36,223 bases of DNA from an uncultured Clostridia bacterium (GCA_947039455.1 CAMQZB010000020.1:1-36223), one strand, 5' to 3'; shown: positions 16,668-24,484, counted from the first letter of the stretch. Numbers and translations are program-made. The notes: generated by a model from the letters alone, not told the origin.

Positions 16668-16716
16668 TAACTAATGCAATTTTCTTCTGAAAATGTGTAT
16701 TGGTAATATTACATAA

Positions 16717-16767
16717 GCAAAATCTTTCGTAAATGAAAGAAATATATTAATAGGAACTAAATTATAA
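16717..16767 (+). pseudogene. Duplicated 3' end of fmt, in frame, abutting rsmB
   Basis: This 51-bp segment matches the last 51 bp of fmt (16617-16667) at 40 positions with no gap, at an offset of exactly 100 bp. Read in the same frame it gives AKSFVNERNILIGTKL and then a stop, against AKSFLNGRSIEIGTKF in fmt (11 of 16 residues). The codon before it is a stop and the 49 bp between the copies have only faint similarity. Its TAA overlaps the rsmB start (TAATG). I read it as the scar of a tandem duplication. Confidence 0.75.
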
Positions 16768-18053
16768 TGGATTATATTTATAAATCATATAAGATACTTG
16801 ACAGTATCATGAGAAACGGTGCTTTCTCCTCTATCGAACTGAATAACGTTTTAAAGCTTTCTGAGGATTGCGATAAGCCGAATATTACACGTATTGTTTA
16901 CGGTGTTTTGGATAATTCAGTTAAGTATGACTACATAATTGCTGATTTATGTACTAAAAAACCGAAAAATTCTATGGTTACTTTGTTGAAAGTGGGTTTA
17001 TACTTGCTTTATGAAATGAAAAGTGTACCTGATTATACTGCTATCAATAACACAGTTTCTATTGCGAAAAAGGTTTCTAAAGGTGCTTTGTCAGGATTTG
17101 TTAACGGTTTTTTAAGAAAAGCGGTTGATTATAAGTTGGTTTTGCCTGAAGATTTGATTTTGCGTCAGTCTATTGAATATTCAGTCCCTGTTGATGTGAT
17201 TAATCTTTTAAATAGTGAATATGGAGTGGAATTAACTGAACTTATTTTAACAAAGAGAGATATTCACTTTGAAAACATACGCGTTAACGAGCTTTTGATT
17301 GAAATTAAAGAGTTTGAAGAGCTTCTTATTGAAAACAAAATAGAATACTCAAAAGGTGAATTGCCTAACTGTTTCTCAGTTAATTTGTCTGGTTTGCTAA
17401 GAGCAAAATTGATTTCTGGTTACTATACTGTTCAAGCCCTTGCATCAATGATTTGTTGCGAGACTTTGGAAGTTAAAGATGACAGCGTTGTGCTAGATTG
17501 TTGTGCTGCTCCTGGTGGAAAGGCGATTTATATGGCTGTTATGGCTCCAAATGGCAAAGTTATTGCTGGGGATATTCATGATCACCGTTTGACTTTGATT
17601 GAAAAATATTGCGACAGAATGTGCGTTGATAACGTAGAGCCTGTGTTCCTTGACGGTACTGTTTTGAATGAAAAACACATGAATACTTTTGATAAAATTC
17701 TTTGCGATGTGCCTTGTAGTGGTGTTGGGGTTTACTTCAATAAACCTGATATTTTGTTTAACATAACTGAAGCAAAAGTTAAAGAATTATCTGAATTGCA
17801 ATACACTATTTTAACTACTAACAGCAAATATTTGAAGGTTGGGGGCGATATTATTTACTCAACTTGTACAATGTTTGAGAGTGAAAATTCTTCTGTTGTT
17901 GAGAAATTCTTGAAAGAAAATCCTAATTTCCAAGAAATTAAAATAACTAAAATGCCTGTGGAATATTTTGAGAAAAAACATGGTGTTCAACTTCTTCCAA
18001 ACGTTTCAAAAACTGTAGGGTTCTACATGGCGAAACTAAGGAGATTATCTTGA
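16767..18053 (+). CDS. rsmB: 16S rRNA m5C967 methyltransferase RsmB
   Basis: Methylates C5 of cytosine 967 in 16S rRNA. The N-terminal NusB-like RNA-binding domain (about residues 1-130, with TRIVYGVLDN and PDYTAINNTVSIAK) is followed by a Rossmann methyltransferase domain: SAM motif DCCAAPGGKA, catalytic pair C317 in DVPCSGVG and C367 in YSTCTMFESEN. 428 residues is usual. There is only a weak ribosome binding site (TAGGA), and the start overlaps the stop of the duplicated fmt fragment, so translation may depend on coupling that is now broken. The stop overlaps the rlmN TTG start. Confidence 0.95.
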   Translation: MDYIYKSYKILDSIMRNGAFSSIELNNVLKLSEDCDKPNITRIVYGVLDNSVKYDYIIADLCTKKPKNSMVTLLKVGLYLLYEMKSVPDYTAINNTVSIAKKVSKGALSGFVNGFLRKAVDYKLVLPEDLILRQSIEYSVPVDVINLLNSEYGVELTELILTKRDIHFENIRVNELLIEIKEFEELLIENKIEYSKGELPNCFSVNLSGLLRAKLISGYYTVQALASMICCETLEVKDDSVVLDCCAAPGGKAIYMAVMAPNGKVIAGDIHDHRLTLIEKYCDRMCVDNVEPVFLDGTVLNEKHMNTFDKILCDVPCSGVGVYFNKPDILFNITEAKVKELSELQYTILTTNSKYLKVGGDIIYSTCTMFESENSSVVEKFLKENPNFQEIKITKMPVEYFEKKHGVQLLPNVSKTVGFYMAKLRRLS

Positions 18054-19093
18054 CACTAAGTTGTTTAAATTTTAATGAACTAAATGAAGTTTTGGTTGAA
18101 TATAAACTACCTAAATTTAAGGTGAAAGAAATTAATAAATGGTTGTTAAATGGCTATAAATTTCATGAAATGTCAAATATTGACAAAGGGACACGCGAAA
18201 AGTTAGCGGAAAACTATAATGATATACCGATTTCTATTTTGAAAGAGTATGTTTCTTCTGACGGAACCATTAAGTTTTTGTTTCAACTTGGAAGTGGTGA
18301 GTTGATAGAAGGGGTTTTGATGAAGTATGTTTACGGAAACACGCTTTGTATTTCTTCCCAAATCGGTTGTAGAATGGGTTGCACTTTTTGTGCTTCTACT
18401 ATTAACGGATTGGAGCGAAATCTCACTTCCGCTGAAATGCTAGGACAAGTTACTGTTGTGAACCGACATATGGGCGGAGACTTCAAGGAACGTAAAATCA
18501 CAAACGTGGTGCTTATGGGCAGTGGCGAACCGCTAGATAATTACGACAATGTGGTGAAGTTTTTGGAGCTTGTTGAAAGCGTTGAGTCTCTTAACATTTC
18601 AAGGCGTAATATTTCGCTTTCCACTTGCGGAATAGTTCCTAATATAAAACGCATGGCTGATGATAATGTTGGAGTAACTTTGACTATTTCGCTACACAAT
18701 CCCTTTAACGAAAACCGTTGTGCGATTATGCCTATTGGAAATAAATATAGCGTGAAAGAGCTGATTGACAGCGCACGTTATTATTTCAAGAAAACAGGGC
18801 GTAGAGTTGTTTTTGAGTATACTCTTATTAAGGGTATCAATGACAGCGAGGAATTTGCGGTGGAATTGGCTAGAATTTTGCAGGGTTTTCCAACTCATGT
18901 GAACTGTATTATCTACAACGAAGTGAAGGGCAAAAGCCTTATGCCTCCTACTAGAAAAGACGGTTACGCATTCGTTGAACTGCTTACGAAATACAATCAA
19001 TCCGCTACATTGCGTCGTCAAATGGGTGTCGATATCGAAGGGGCTTGTGGTCAGTTGAAACGTCGTTTCGTTGATGGCGAGGACATTGGATAA
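18050..19093 (+). CDS. rlmN: Dual-specificity 23S rRNA/tRNA m2A methyltransferase RlmN
   Basis: Radical-SAM enzyme making 2-methyladenosine at A2503 of 23S rRNA and A37 of some tRNAs. The 347-residue product has the 4Fe-4S motif CRMGCTFC (C107, C111, C114) and the two mechanistic cysteines, C100 in NTLCISSQIG and C333 in GACGQL. The start is TTG at 18050, with AAGGAG (18038-18043) correctly spaced, overlapping the rsmB stop as TTGA. In most relatives prpC-prkC follow immediately; here a 683-bp gap follows. Confidence 0.96.
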   Translation: MTLSCLNFNELNEVLVEYKLPKFKVKEINKWLLNGYKFHEMSNIDKGTREKLAENYNDIPISILKEYVSSDGTIKFLFQLGSGELIEGVLMKYVYGNTLCISSQIGCRMGCTFCASTINGLERNLTSAEMLGQVTVVNRHMGGDFKERKITNVVLMGSGEPLDNYDNVVKFLELVESVESLNISRRNISLSTCGIVPNIKRMADDNVGVTLTISLHNPFNENRCAIMPIGNKYSVKELIDSARYYFKKTGRRVVFEYTLIKGINDSEEFAVELARILQGFPTHVNCIIYNEVKGKSLMPPTRKDGYAFVELLTKYNQSATLRRQMGVDIEGACGQLKRRFVDGEDIG

Positions 19094-19180
19094 TCGGAAT
19101 TGCTTTGTTTAGTATTTAATGATTGGCTAATATAATTTAATTGTAAGAGTTTTAGTGCTTGAAAGTGCATGAGCTTGAGC

Positions 19181-19310
19181 GTTTTGAAAATTTTAAAAGA
19201 ACTTGAATAGTTGAGGATTTTGGGGTTTGAAGTGTGATAGAGATATTTATCATTTTGAAATTTTGAAAGGACTTGAATAGTTGATTGTTTTTGAGTTTTG
19301 AAATGTGCTT
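19181..19310 (+). repeat. Degenerate ~70-bp direct repeat in the rlmN-rsgA gap
   Basis: ACTTGAATAGTTGA occurs at 19201-19214 and 19271-19284, each preceded by TTTTGAAAATTTT or a close variant and followed by TTTTG...GTTTTGAA-type sequence, giving a period of 70 bp with a fainter third trace near 19295. No gene is supported here. From about 19375 to 19560 the DNA becomes extremely AT-rich with no coding character. Confidence 0.6.
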
Positions 19311-19571
19311 GAATGATTTGCTGGTTTCATATTTTAACGGCTGAATTTGATAAATTTCATGAAGTTAAGGTAAAGTGTTTATATGTGCATATTTATGCAT
19401 AAATATTTTGATGATAGATTATAAAAAAATTAAAAATCATAGAAAAGTAGTAAAAAGAAGTGAAATTGGTGAAAAATATATGAAAATCATATGTATTTTA
19501 ACAATATATATTTTGCATAAAAATTGTGTAAAATCTATAAAAAATAATTGGTATGCGAACGTGCTTTTAAC

Positions 19572-19756
19572 TGTTGATAAATATTGATTCAATGTGAATT
19601 GAATGTTAATTAAATTATACACAATGTTGAATAACTGTGGATAACTTGTGGATAATATTGTCGGTCGGTTGCAAGAAAATGTCGAAACTATAATATATAG
19701 TGTGTTTATCAGGTGGTTTGTCCACTTTTACACACAATATTTAGTAGTTATGCACA
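19572..19756. promoter_or_regulatory. DnaA-box cluster upstream of rsgA
   Basis: Four perfect matches to the DnaA box TTATNCACA lie within 142 bp: TTATACACA at 19615-19623 (+), TTATCCACA at 19636-19644 and 19647-19655 (both minus, 11 bp apart) and TTATGCACA at 19748-19756 (+). One-mismatch sites lie at 19572-19580 (minus) and 19726-19734 (+), and a two-mismatch site at 19718-19726. A long AT-rich stretch adjoins on the left, similar to an unwinding element. The neighbouring genes are not those of a chromosome origin, so a DnaA-binding regulatory or titration site is more likely. Confidence 0.75.
19666..19694 (+). promoter_or_regulatory. Possible rsgA promoter inside the DnaA-box cluster
   Basis: TATAAT at 19689-19694 with a poor -35 (CGGTTG, 17-bp spacer). 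The paired minus-strand DnaA boxes sit just upstream of this -35, where a bound activator or repressor would act. Tentative. Confidence 0.4.
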
Positions 19757-19776
19757 CTATGCAGGAGGTAATAGCT

Positions 19777-20646
19777 ATTTTAGGAAGAGTAATAAAAGGG
19801 GTTGGCGGAAGCTTTTTAGTGGACGTTGACCAACAAATTGTGAATTGCAAAAGCAGAAAATCAGTGAAATACACCAGTGGTAATTTAGCTATTGGTGACT
19901 ACGTAGAAGTGACTGATTTGGGAAACAATACTGGAGTCATTGAAAAAATTCAAAAAAGACGAAATAGTTTCCTTCGTCCTACCGTTGCTAACATCGATAA
20001 GGCGGTTATTTTGATATCAAGTATTCCAAGACCTGATTTTTATTTAATTGATAAAATGCTTGTAAATCTTGCTATAATGGATATCAAAGTGTACATTGTA
20101 GTTAATAAATCCGATCTTGATGTTATGGATTTATTCAAAAAAGTGCAGTTTGAATATGAGAAACAGGTGGAGAAAGTAATGTTGATGTCAACGGTTACTG
20201 GGCAAGGTATTGCTGAATTCGAAGCGGAAATTGAGGGTGGACTTTCATGCCTTATCGGTCAATCTGCAGTTGGAAAATCTTCACTTATTAATATTCTAAA
20301 ACCCACGGCAAAGTTTGAGATTGGCGATGTTAGTAAAAATAATCGTGGTCGTCATACAACACGCCACGTGGAAATTGTACAAATGAAAAACAGCACATAT
20401 ATGATTGATACCCCAGGGTTCAGTTTTCTAGAAATAGACATTGACCCAAAGGATTTGGCAATATATTATTTTGATTTTGGAGAGCTTATGCACAAGTGTA
20501 AATACACTCGTTGCGTTCATATTAACGAACCTGATTGCGAAGTTTTACGTGCTATTGAAAAGGGCGAATTGTCACAAGATAGATACGATAGATATAACTT
20601 TTTATTCGACGAATTAATGATTAAATGGAGGAAAAAATATGGCTAA
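19777..20646 (+). CDS. rsgA: Ribosome small subunit-dependent GTPase RsgA (CpgA), probable AUU start
   Basis: Circularly permuted GTPase that checks late 30S assembly. Numbered from the proposed start, G4 NKSD is at 110-113, P-loop GQSAVGKS at 161-168, G3 DTPG at 211-214, and the C-terminal zinc site uses C241, C246, H248 and C254. The N-terminal OB fold runs LGRVIKGVGGSFLVD. The start is unusual: AGGAGGT (19763-19769) lies seven bases before ATT at 19777, and beginning there fits the family N-terminus (M-x-x-G-x-I-x-K). The in-frame ATG at 19759 precedes this site and has none of its own. 289 residues matches the family. The rpe start overlaps its last eight bases. Confidence 0.93.
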   Translation: MLGRVIKGVGGSFLVDVDQQIVNCKSRKSVKYTSGNLAIGDYVEVTDLGNNTGVIEKIQKRRNSFLRPTVANIDKAVILISSIPRPDFYLIDKMLVNLAIMDIKVYIVVNKSDLDVMDLFKKVQFEYEKQVEKVMLMSTVTGQGIAEFEAEIEGGLSCLIGQSAVGKSSLINILKPTAKFEIGDVSKNNRGRHTTRHVEIVQMKNSTYMIDTPGFSFLEIDIDPKDLAIYYFDFGELMHKCKYTRCVHINEPDCEVLRAIEKGELSQDRYDRYNFLFDELMIKWRKKYG

Positions 20647-21289
20647 AATGCAAATTGCACCATCAATACTATCTGCGGATTTCAGTATTATGGGTGAGGA
20701 AGTTAAAAGAATTGACAAGGCTGGAGCTGATTTAATTCACGTTGATGTTATGGACGGAATCTTTGTTCCTAACTTAACATTCGGTGCGAAAATGGTGAAG
20801 GATATTCGTCATTGCACTAATAAACCTCTTGATGTTCATTTAATGATTATGAACCCAAGAAAGTACTTTGCGGACTATGCTAAGGCTGGTGCGGACTATA
20901 TTACGTTCCACATCGAGGCTGAACCTAACGCTGTTGATGCTTTGAAAGATATCAAGGCACTAGGTGTAAAATGCGGTATTGCTATATCTCCTGACACGGA
21001 AATTGCTACTATTGAGGAAGTAATTCACCTTTGCGATTTAGTACTTGTAATGAGTGTTTATCCAGGGTTTGGTGGACAAAGTTTCATTGGAAGCGTGTTG
21101 CCTAAGGTTGAGAGATTGGCAAGATTAAAAAAAGAAAATAACTATAAATACATCATCGAAATAGACGGTGGAATTAATAGCGAAACAGTTCATAAAGCAA
21201 AAGCTGCTGGGGTTGAAGTTTCAGTGGCTGGAAATGCGGTTTTTGCACCTAAAGACACTGCTGCTGCTATTTCTGATTTACAAGTATAA
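20639..21289 (+). CDS. rpe: Ribulose-phosphate 3-epimerase
   Basis: Interconverts ribulose 5-phosphate and xylulose 5-phosphate in the pentose phosphate pathway. The 216-residue TIM barrel starts MAKMQIAPSILSADF and shows the metal and catalytic residues H34, D36 in HVDVMDG, the LDVHLMI strand, VMSVYPGFGGQSF (phosphate region) and EIDGGI. ATGGAGGAAAAA provides the ribosome binding site, within the end of rsgA. Its stop overlaps the thiN start (TAATG). The order rsgA-rpe-thiN is conserved in Firmicutes. Confidence 0.97.
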   Translation: MAKMQIAPSILSADFSIMGEEVKRIDKAGADLIHVDVMDGIFVPNLTFGAKMVKDIRHCTNKPLDVHLMIMNPRKYFADYAKAGADYITFHIEAEPNAVDALKDIKALGVKCGIAISPDTEIATIEEVIHLCDLVLVMSVYPGFGGQSFIGSVLPKVERLARLKKENNYKYIIEIDGGINSETVHKAKAAGVEVSVAGNAVFAPKDTAAAISDLQV

Positions 21290-21897
21290 TGAAAGGGCTT
21301 TTAGTATTAAATGGCGAGAAAAATAGCGATCTTCCTGATGTATCTAGGTATGATTACGTTGTAGTTGCTGACGGTGGATACGATAAAGCAAGGAATATTC
21401 TTGGGCGGATTGATTTATTAGTTGGGGATATGGACAGTATGGAGTCTACTCCTGAAGAAGGTTTGGAAATTGTGAAACTTATACCAGAAAAAGACTTTAC
21501 TGACGGAGAAATTGCTGTTATTACTATGCTTGAAAAAGGGGTTACTGACCTTGATATATTCTGGGCAACTGGTGGGCGAAGTGATCATTTCTTTGGCAAT
21601 CTTGCGCTTTTAGGTCGTTGTATTTCAAGTGGCTGTAAAGCTCGTTTAGTTTCCGATTTTGAAGTTATAGAAATCGCTTCAGGGGACTTTGAATTACATA
21701 ATGTTCAAGGAAAAACTATATCTTTGTTTCCTTTTTCCGATAAATTGCATATAATCACATCACAAGGGTTAAAATATCCCACTGAGGATTTGCTTTTAAC
21801 TAACAATGTGGCAATGGGCATTTCCAATATAGCAGTTGCGGACGATGTTTTTATTCGTTCAGACGCTGGAAATTACTTTGTAATAATTAATAAGTGA
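21289..21897 (+). CDS. thiN: Thiamine pyrophosphokinase
   Basis: Transfers pyrophosphate from ATP to thiamine, giving thiamine pyrophosphate. The 202-residue product shows ADGG (27-30), GDMDS (46-50), EKDFTDGE and GGRSDH (95-100), the signature residues of the family. The start overlaps the rpe stop as TAATG. Its own stop (TGA) overlaps the ribosome binding site of spoVM, which follows ten bases later. Length is normal. Confidence 0.95.
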   Translation: MKGLLVLNGEKNSDLPDVSRYDYVVVADGGYDKARNILGRIDLLVGDMDSMESTPEEGLEIVKLIPEKDFTDGEIAVITMLEKGVTDLDIFWATGGRSDHFFGNLALLGRCISSGCKARLVSDFEVIEIASGDFELHNVQGKTISLFPFSDKLHIITSQGLKYPTEDLLLTNNVAMGISNIAVADDVFIRSDAGNYFVIINK

Positions 21898-21907
21898 GGA
21901 TTGCAAT

Positions 21908-21976
21908 ATGAAAATAGTTTGTGTGAAACCACCTAGATTTCTTAGGGCTATATTAAGATTATTCGTTAGAGGATAA
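21908..21976 (+). CDS. spoVM: Stage V sporulation protein SpoVM (22 residues)
   Basis: A tiny amphipathic-helix peptide that in B. subtilis recognises the curved forespore membrane and anchors the SpoIVA coat basement layer. The product begins MKIVCVKPPRFLRAI and ends LRLFVRG. Against my memory of the 26-residue B. subtilis peptide it aligns without gaps at K2, K7, P9, F11, L12, I15 and R17; P9 is the residue known to shape the helix for membrane insertion. GAGGA at 21896-21900 is well spaced. The position after thiN is the conserved place for spoVM in spore formers, and a terminator follows. It lacks the last four residues. Too short for most gene finders. Confidence 0.9.
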   Translation: MKIVCVKPPRFLRAILRLFVRG

Positions 21977-22031
21977 TGGTTAGAAAATCAGTAAAAAGAG
22001 TATACTATACATAAAAGTAACTGAAAATACT

Positions 22032-22077
22032 AAAGAGATTGATTCATGTGATTATCATGTGATTTAATCTCTTTTTT
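22032..22077 (+). terminator. Terminator closing the rsgA-rpe-thiN-spoVM unit
   Basis: AAAGAGATT pairs with AATCTCTTT around a 25-nt loop containing CATGTGAT twice, and ends in TTTTTT. The loop is long, but the stem plus T run is convincing. Confidence 0.75.
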
Positions 22078-22086
22078 CTTGGTCTA

Positions 22087-22115
22087 TTGCTATTTGAATG
22101 CAATCGTGGTATAAT
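22087..22115 (+). promoter_or_regulatory. Sigma-A promoter of the nfeD-floA operon
   Basis: TTGCTA (22087-22092), a 17-bp spacer and TATAAT (22110-22115) with an extended TG at 22107. The predicted start is near 22122, giving a short leader with AGAGAGGA before the ATG. Confidence 0.85.
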
Positions 22116-22148
22116 ATATTCATTAAACAAGAAAGAGAGGATTATTAC

Positions 22149-22667
22149 ATGGATTCATTATTATTATCATCAATGAACATTCCACTTTACGTGCCAATAT
22201 TATTCTTTGTATTAGGAATATCACTTATGGTTATAGAAATTTTTCAACCAGGGTTTGGTGTATTTGGAATAACCGGAGCTATTTGCTTTATCGGTGGACT
22301 TATTATGCGTATTCTATCAGGTGGAACATGGGGCGAGATCGTTTTGATTATTCTTATAGTTTCAGCCGCACTTGGTATCGTTGTAGCCTTTGCTATTCGA
22401 TCCGCTAAGTCTGGTCGCCTTAGTAAAAGCCCATTCATTTTAAATGAAACTGCTGTTCCTTCGGATTTGAAAGATATTACTGCTGACACTTCATACCTTA
22501 TTGGTCAAATTGGTGTTGCTGTAACGTTCTTGCGTCCTGTTGGAAAAGTAAAATTCGGTGCTGAAATCTTTGAAGTTGCGTCAGAAAATGCTGATGTTAT
22601 CGAGAAAGATGAGGAAGTTCAAGTTGTTGCTGTTTTAGGGCAACGTATTATTGTAAAAAAAATATAG
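22149..22667 (+). CDS. NfeD family membrane protein
   Basis: NfeD-type partner of flotillins. The 172-residue product MDSLLLSSMNIPLYVPILFF has at least three hydrophobic segments in its first 80 residues, with glycine-rich EIFQPGFGVFGITGAICFIGGLI typical of the family. A soluble C-terminal OB-like domain follows (LIGQIGVAVTFLRPVGKVKFGAEIFEV...VVAVLGQRIIVKK). It is the short form without the serine protease domain. An in-frame extension to 22098 overlaps the promoter and is rejected; AGAGAGGA precedes 22149. The floA gene follows 33 bp later, the usual pairing. Confidence 0.92.
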   Translation: MDSLLLSSMNIPLYVPILFFVLGISLMVIEIFQPGFGVFGITGAICFIGGLIMRILSGGTWGEIVLIILIVSAALGIVVAFAIRSAKSGRLSKSPFILNETAVPSDLKDITADTSYLIGQIGVAVTFLRPVGKVKFGAEIFEVASENADVIEKDEEVQVVAVLGQRIIVKKI

Positions 22668-22700
22668 GAATATAGATTTTATTAAAAGGAGAATTTTATT

Positions 22701-23711
22701 ATGTTAAACACTTTATTGTCAACAGCTAGCATGATTACACCGATTATCGTTGTAATTGCAGTAATAATCGTCTTGATTATTATATTCACATTCTTGCCTC
22801 TTGCCACTTGGTTTAGAGCGCTAGTTTCAGGTGCACCAATTCCAATGTCAAGATTGATTGGTATGCGTCTTCGTAAAATGAACATGAAAATGATCGTTGA
22901 GTCTTTCATCAGTGCAAAAAAAGCTGGTATCGATTTAACTATCGACGAGCTTGAAACTCACGTTATGGCGGGTGGTAACATTTTAAACGTTGTTAACGCT
23001 TTGATTTCAGCTCATAGTGCAAATATCGAACTTTCAAGTCAAACTGCGAAAGCTATTGACCTTGCTGGTCGTGATGTTCTTAATGCAGTTAAGGTTTCAG
23101 TTAACCCTAAGGTTATTGAAACTCCTATTATCGCTGCTATCGCTAAAGACGGAATCGAACTTCGTGCGAAAGCTAGAGTTACAGTACGTGCTAACATCGC
23201 AAGATTAGTTGGTGGTGCTGGTGAAGATACTATTATCGCAAGAGTTGGTGAGGGTGTGGTTACTACTGTAGGTTCAGCAGTATCTCATAAAGAAGTCCTT
23301 GAAAATCCTGATAAAATTTCTAAAACGGTACTTGCTAAAGGTCTAGATTCTGGTACGGCATTTGAAATTTTGTCTATTGATATTGCGGACATCGACGTTG
23401 GTCGTAACGTTGGTGCTCAACTTCAAATGGATCAAGCTGAGGCTGACAAGCGTATTGCACAAGCGAAAGCTGAAGAAAAACGTGCTATGGCGGTTGCTAC
23501 TGAGCAAGAAATGAAAGCGAAAACTCAAGAGATGCAAGCTGAATTAATTTTAGCTGAATCAGAAGTTCCAAGAGCGATTGCTGAAGCTTTGCGTTCAGGA
23601 AAACTAGGTGTTATGGATTACTATAACTTGAAAAATCTGAATGCTGATACTGATATGAGAAACTCAATATCTAAACCTGAGCAAGATAGCTCTAACGATA
23701 CTACTTTATAA
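22701..23711 (+). CDS. floA: Flotillin-like protein FloA
   Basis: Membrane-anchored scaffold of functional membrane microdomains. The 336-residue product has an N-terminal hydrophobic anchor (about residues 10-33, [21 protein letters not shown]), then the FloA-specific region [29 protein letters not shown], a PHB domain, and a coiled-coil segment rich in alanine and glutamate ([20 protein letters not shown]). The C-terminal [18 protein letters not shown] is a strongly conserved FloA tail. AAAGGAGAAT precedes the ATG. In Bacillus the pair lies near rpsU-yqeY; here it sits between spoVM and rpmB. Confidence 0.95.
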   Translation: MLNTLLSTASMITPIIVVIAVIIVLIIIFTFLPLATWFRALVSGAPIPMSRLIGMRLRKMNMKMIVESFISAKKAGIDLTIDELETHVMAGGNILNVVNALISAHSANIELSSQTAKAIDLAGRDVLNAVKVSVNPKVIETPIIAAIAKDGIELRAKARVTVRANIARLVGGAGEDTIIARVGEGVVTTVGSAVSHKEVLENPDKISKTVLAKGLDSGTAFEILSIDIADIDVGRNVGAQLQMDQAEADKRIAQAKAEEKRAMAVATEQEMKAKTQEMQAELILAESEVPRAIAEALRSGKLGVMDYYNLKNLNADTDMRNSISKPEQDSSNDTTL

Positions 23712-23721
23712 TAGGTGATTT

Positions 23722-24258
23722 ATGAGTTTATTTTCAGATGTTTTTAATATGTTTACTGAAGAAGAGTCCGATGGGGTCTTCTTCGATGAACAAACTACCG
23801 ATTCAAATGTTTTTGGAGAACTAAGTTCTGGTGGAAACCGTCCTAAAGGCGGAATCGTTAAGTCTAGTGAAGGCAATGGCCGATCATTGGAAGGTAGAGG
23901 TTACACTGGAAACAGTTCTGAAGGCCGTGGTGTACAGTCTTCTATTGAATCAAGAAATGCTAAACCTCCTGTTAAGGGCGTGTATCCTGTGAAAAAAGCT
24001 AACACACCTAGTGTGAAGGCTAAGATGACTTCTACTCACGATCACCCTGCTGGCAACGGTAGCACTCTTGTTGAACGTAAAAGTACCTATGTTGGCAGTC
24101 TTGGGACTGTTAGCGACGAAGGTTGTATAGAACACGGTGATGAACGGTATATCAAAACTACGACCCCAACTTTAGTAGGGCCGACTGTTACGCACAATCG
24201 TTTGCGTGAATACGTTATTGCTAAAGAAGTGCTGGGGAAACCTAAGTGCAGAAAATAA
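23722..24258 (+). CDS. Unrecognised disordered protein co-transcribed with floA
   Basis: I do not recognise this 178-residue protein. It starts ten bases after floA, is preceded by ATAGGTGA and ends before a strong terminator, so it is the third gene of the nfeD-floA operon. An acidic head (MSLFSDVFNMFTEEESDGVFFDE) is followed by about 110 residues rich in Gly, Ser, Lys and Thr with repeated EGRG/EGNGRS motifs, probably disordered. The end, RLREYVIAKEVLGKPKCRK, looks like a conserved helix plus basic tail and may be a docking motif. No membrane segment or catalytic motif is seen. Confidence 0.8.
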   Translation: MSLFSDVFNMFTEEESDGVFFDEQTTDSNVFGELSSGGNRPKGGIVKSSEGNGRSLEGRGYTGNSSEGRGVQSSIESRNAKPPVKGVYPVKKANTPSVKAKMTSTHDHPAGNGSTLVERKSTYVGSLGTVSDEGCIEHGDERYIKTTTPTLVGPTVTHNRLREYVIAKEVLGKPKCRK

Positions 24259-24267
24259 CTAAATAAC

Positions 24268-24315
24268 AAAAGGGACGGTTTCAATCTTATTGATTGACTA
24301 CCGTCCCTTTTTTTT
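24268..24315 (+). terminator. Strong terminator of the nfeD-floA operon
   Basis: AAAAGGGACGGT pairs with ACCGTCCCTTTT around a 20-nt loop, followed by a T run. From here to about 24480 there is only non-coding AT-rich sequence. Confidence 0.92.
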
Positions 24316-24484
24316 ATGTTTATTATTTATTTCATCGCTTTTTGTTTAATATGCTAATCCGTGCTAGGTAAATTGTATTTTCGTTAGTTTATAATAAAAG
24401 TAGTGGGCTGTTGTGTTTGATTAAATAACAACCTAAACAATATAGATTGGCATAAAACACTAAAACATAATACAACTGGGGAAA

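Noticed and set aside
19375-19587. 70-codon frame in the rlmN-rsgA gap
   Set aside because: Extremely AT-rich, no family resemblance, no ribosome binding site, and no similarity to PrpC or PrkC.
19572-19756. The DnaA boxes as the main chromosomal origin
   Set aside because: None of the usual oriC neighbours is present and genes on both sides run in the same direction with no skew change.
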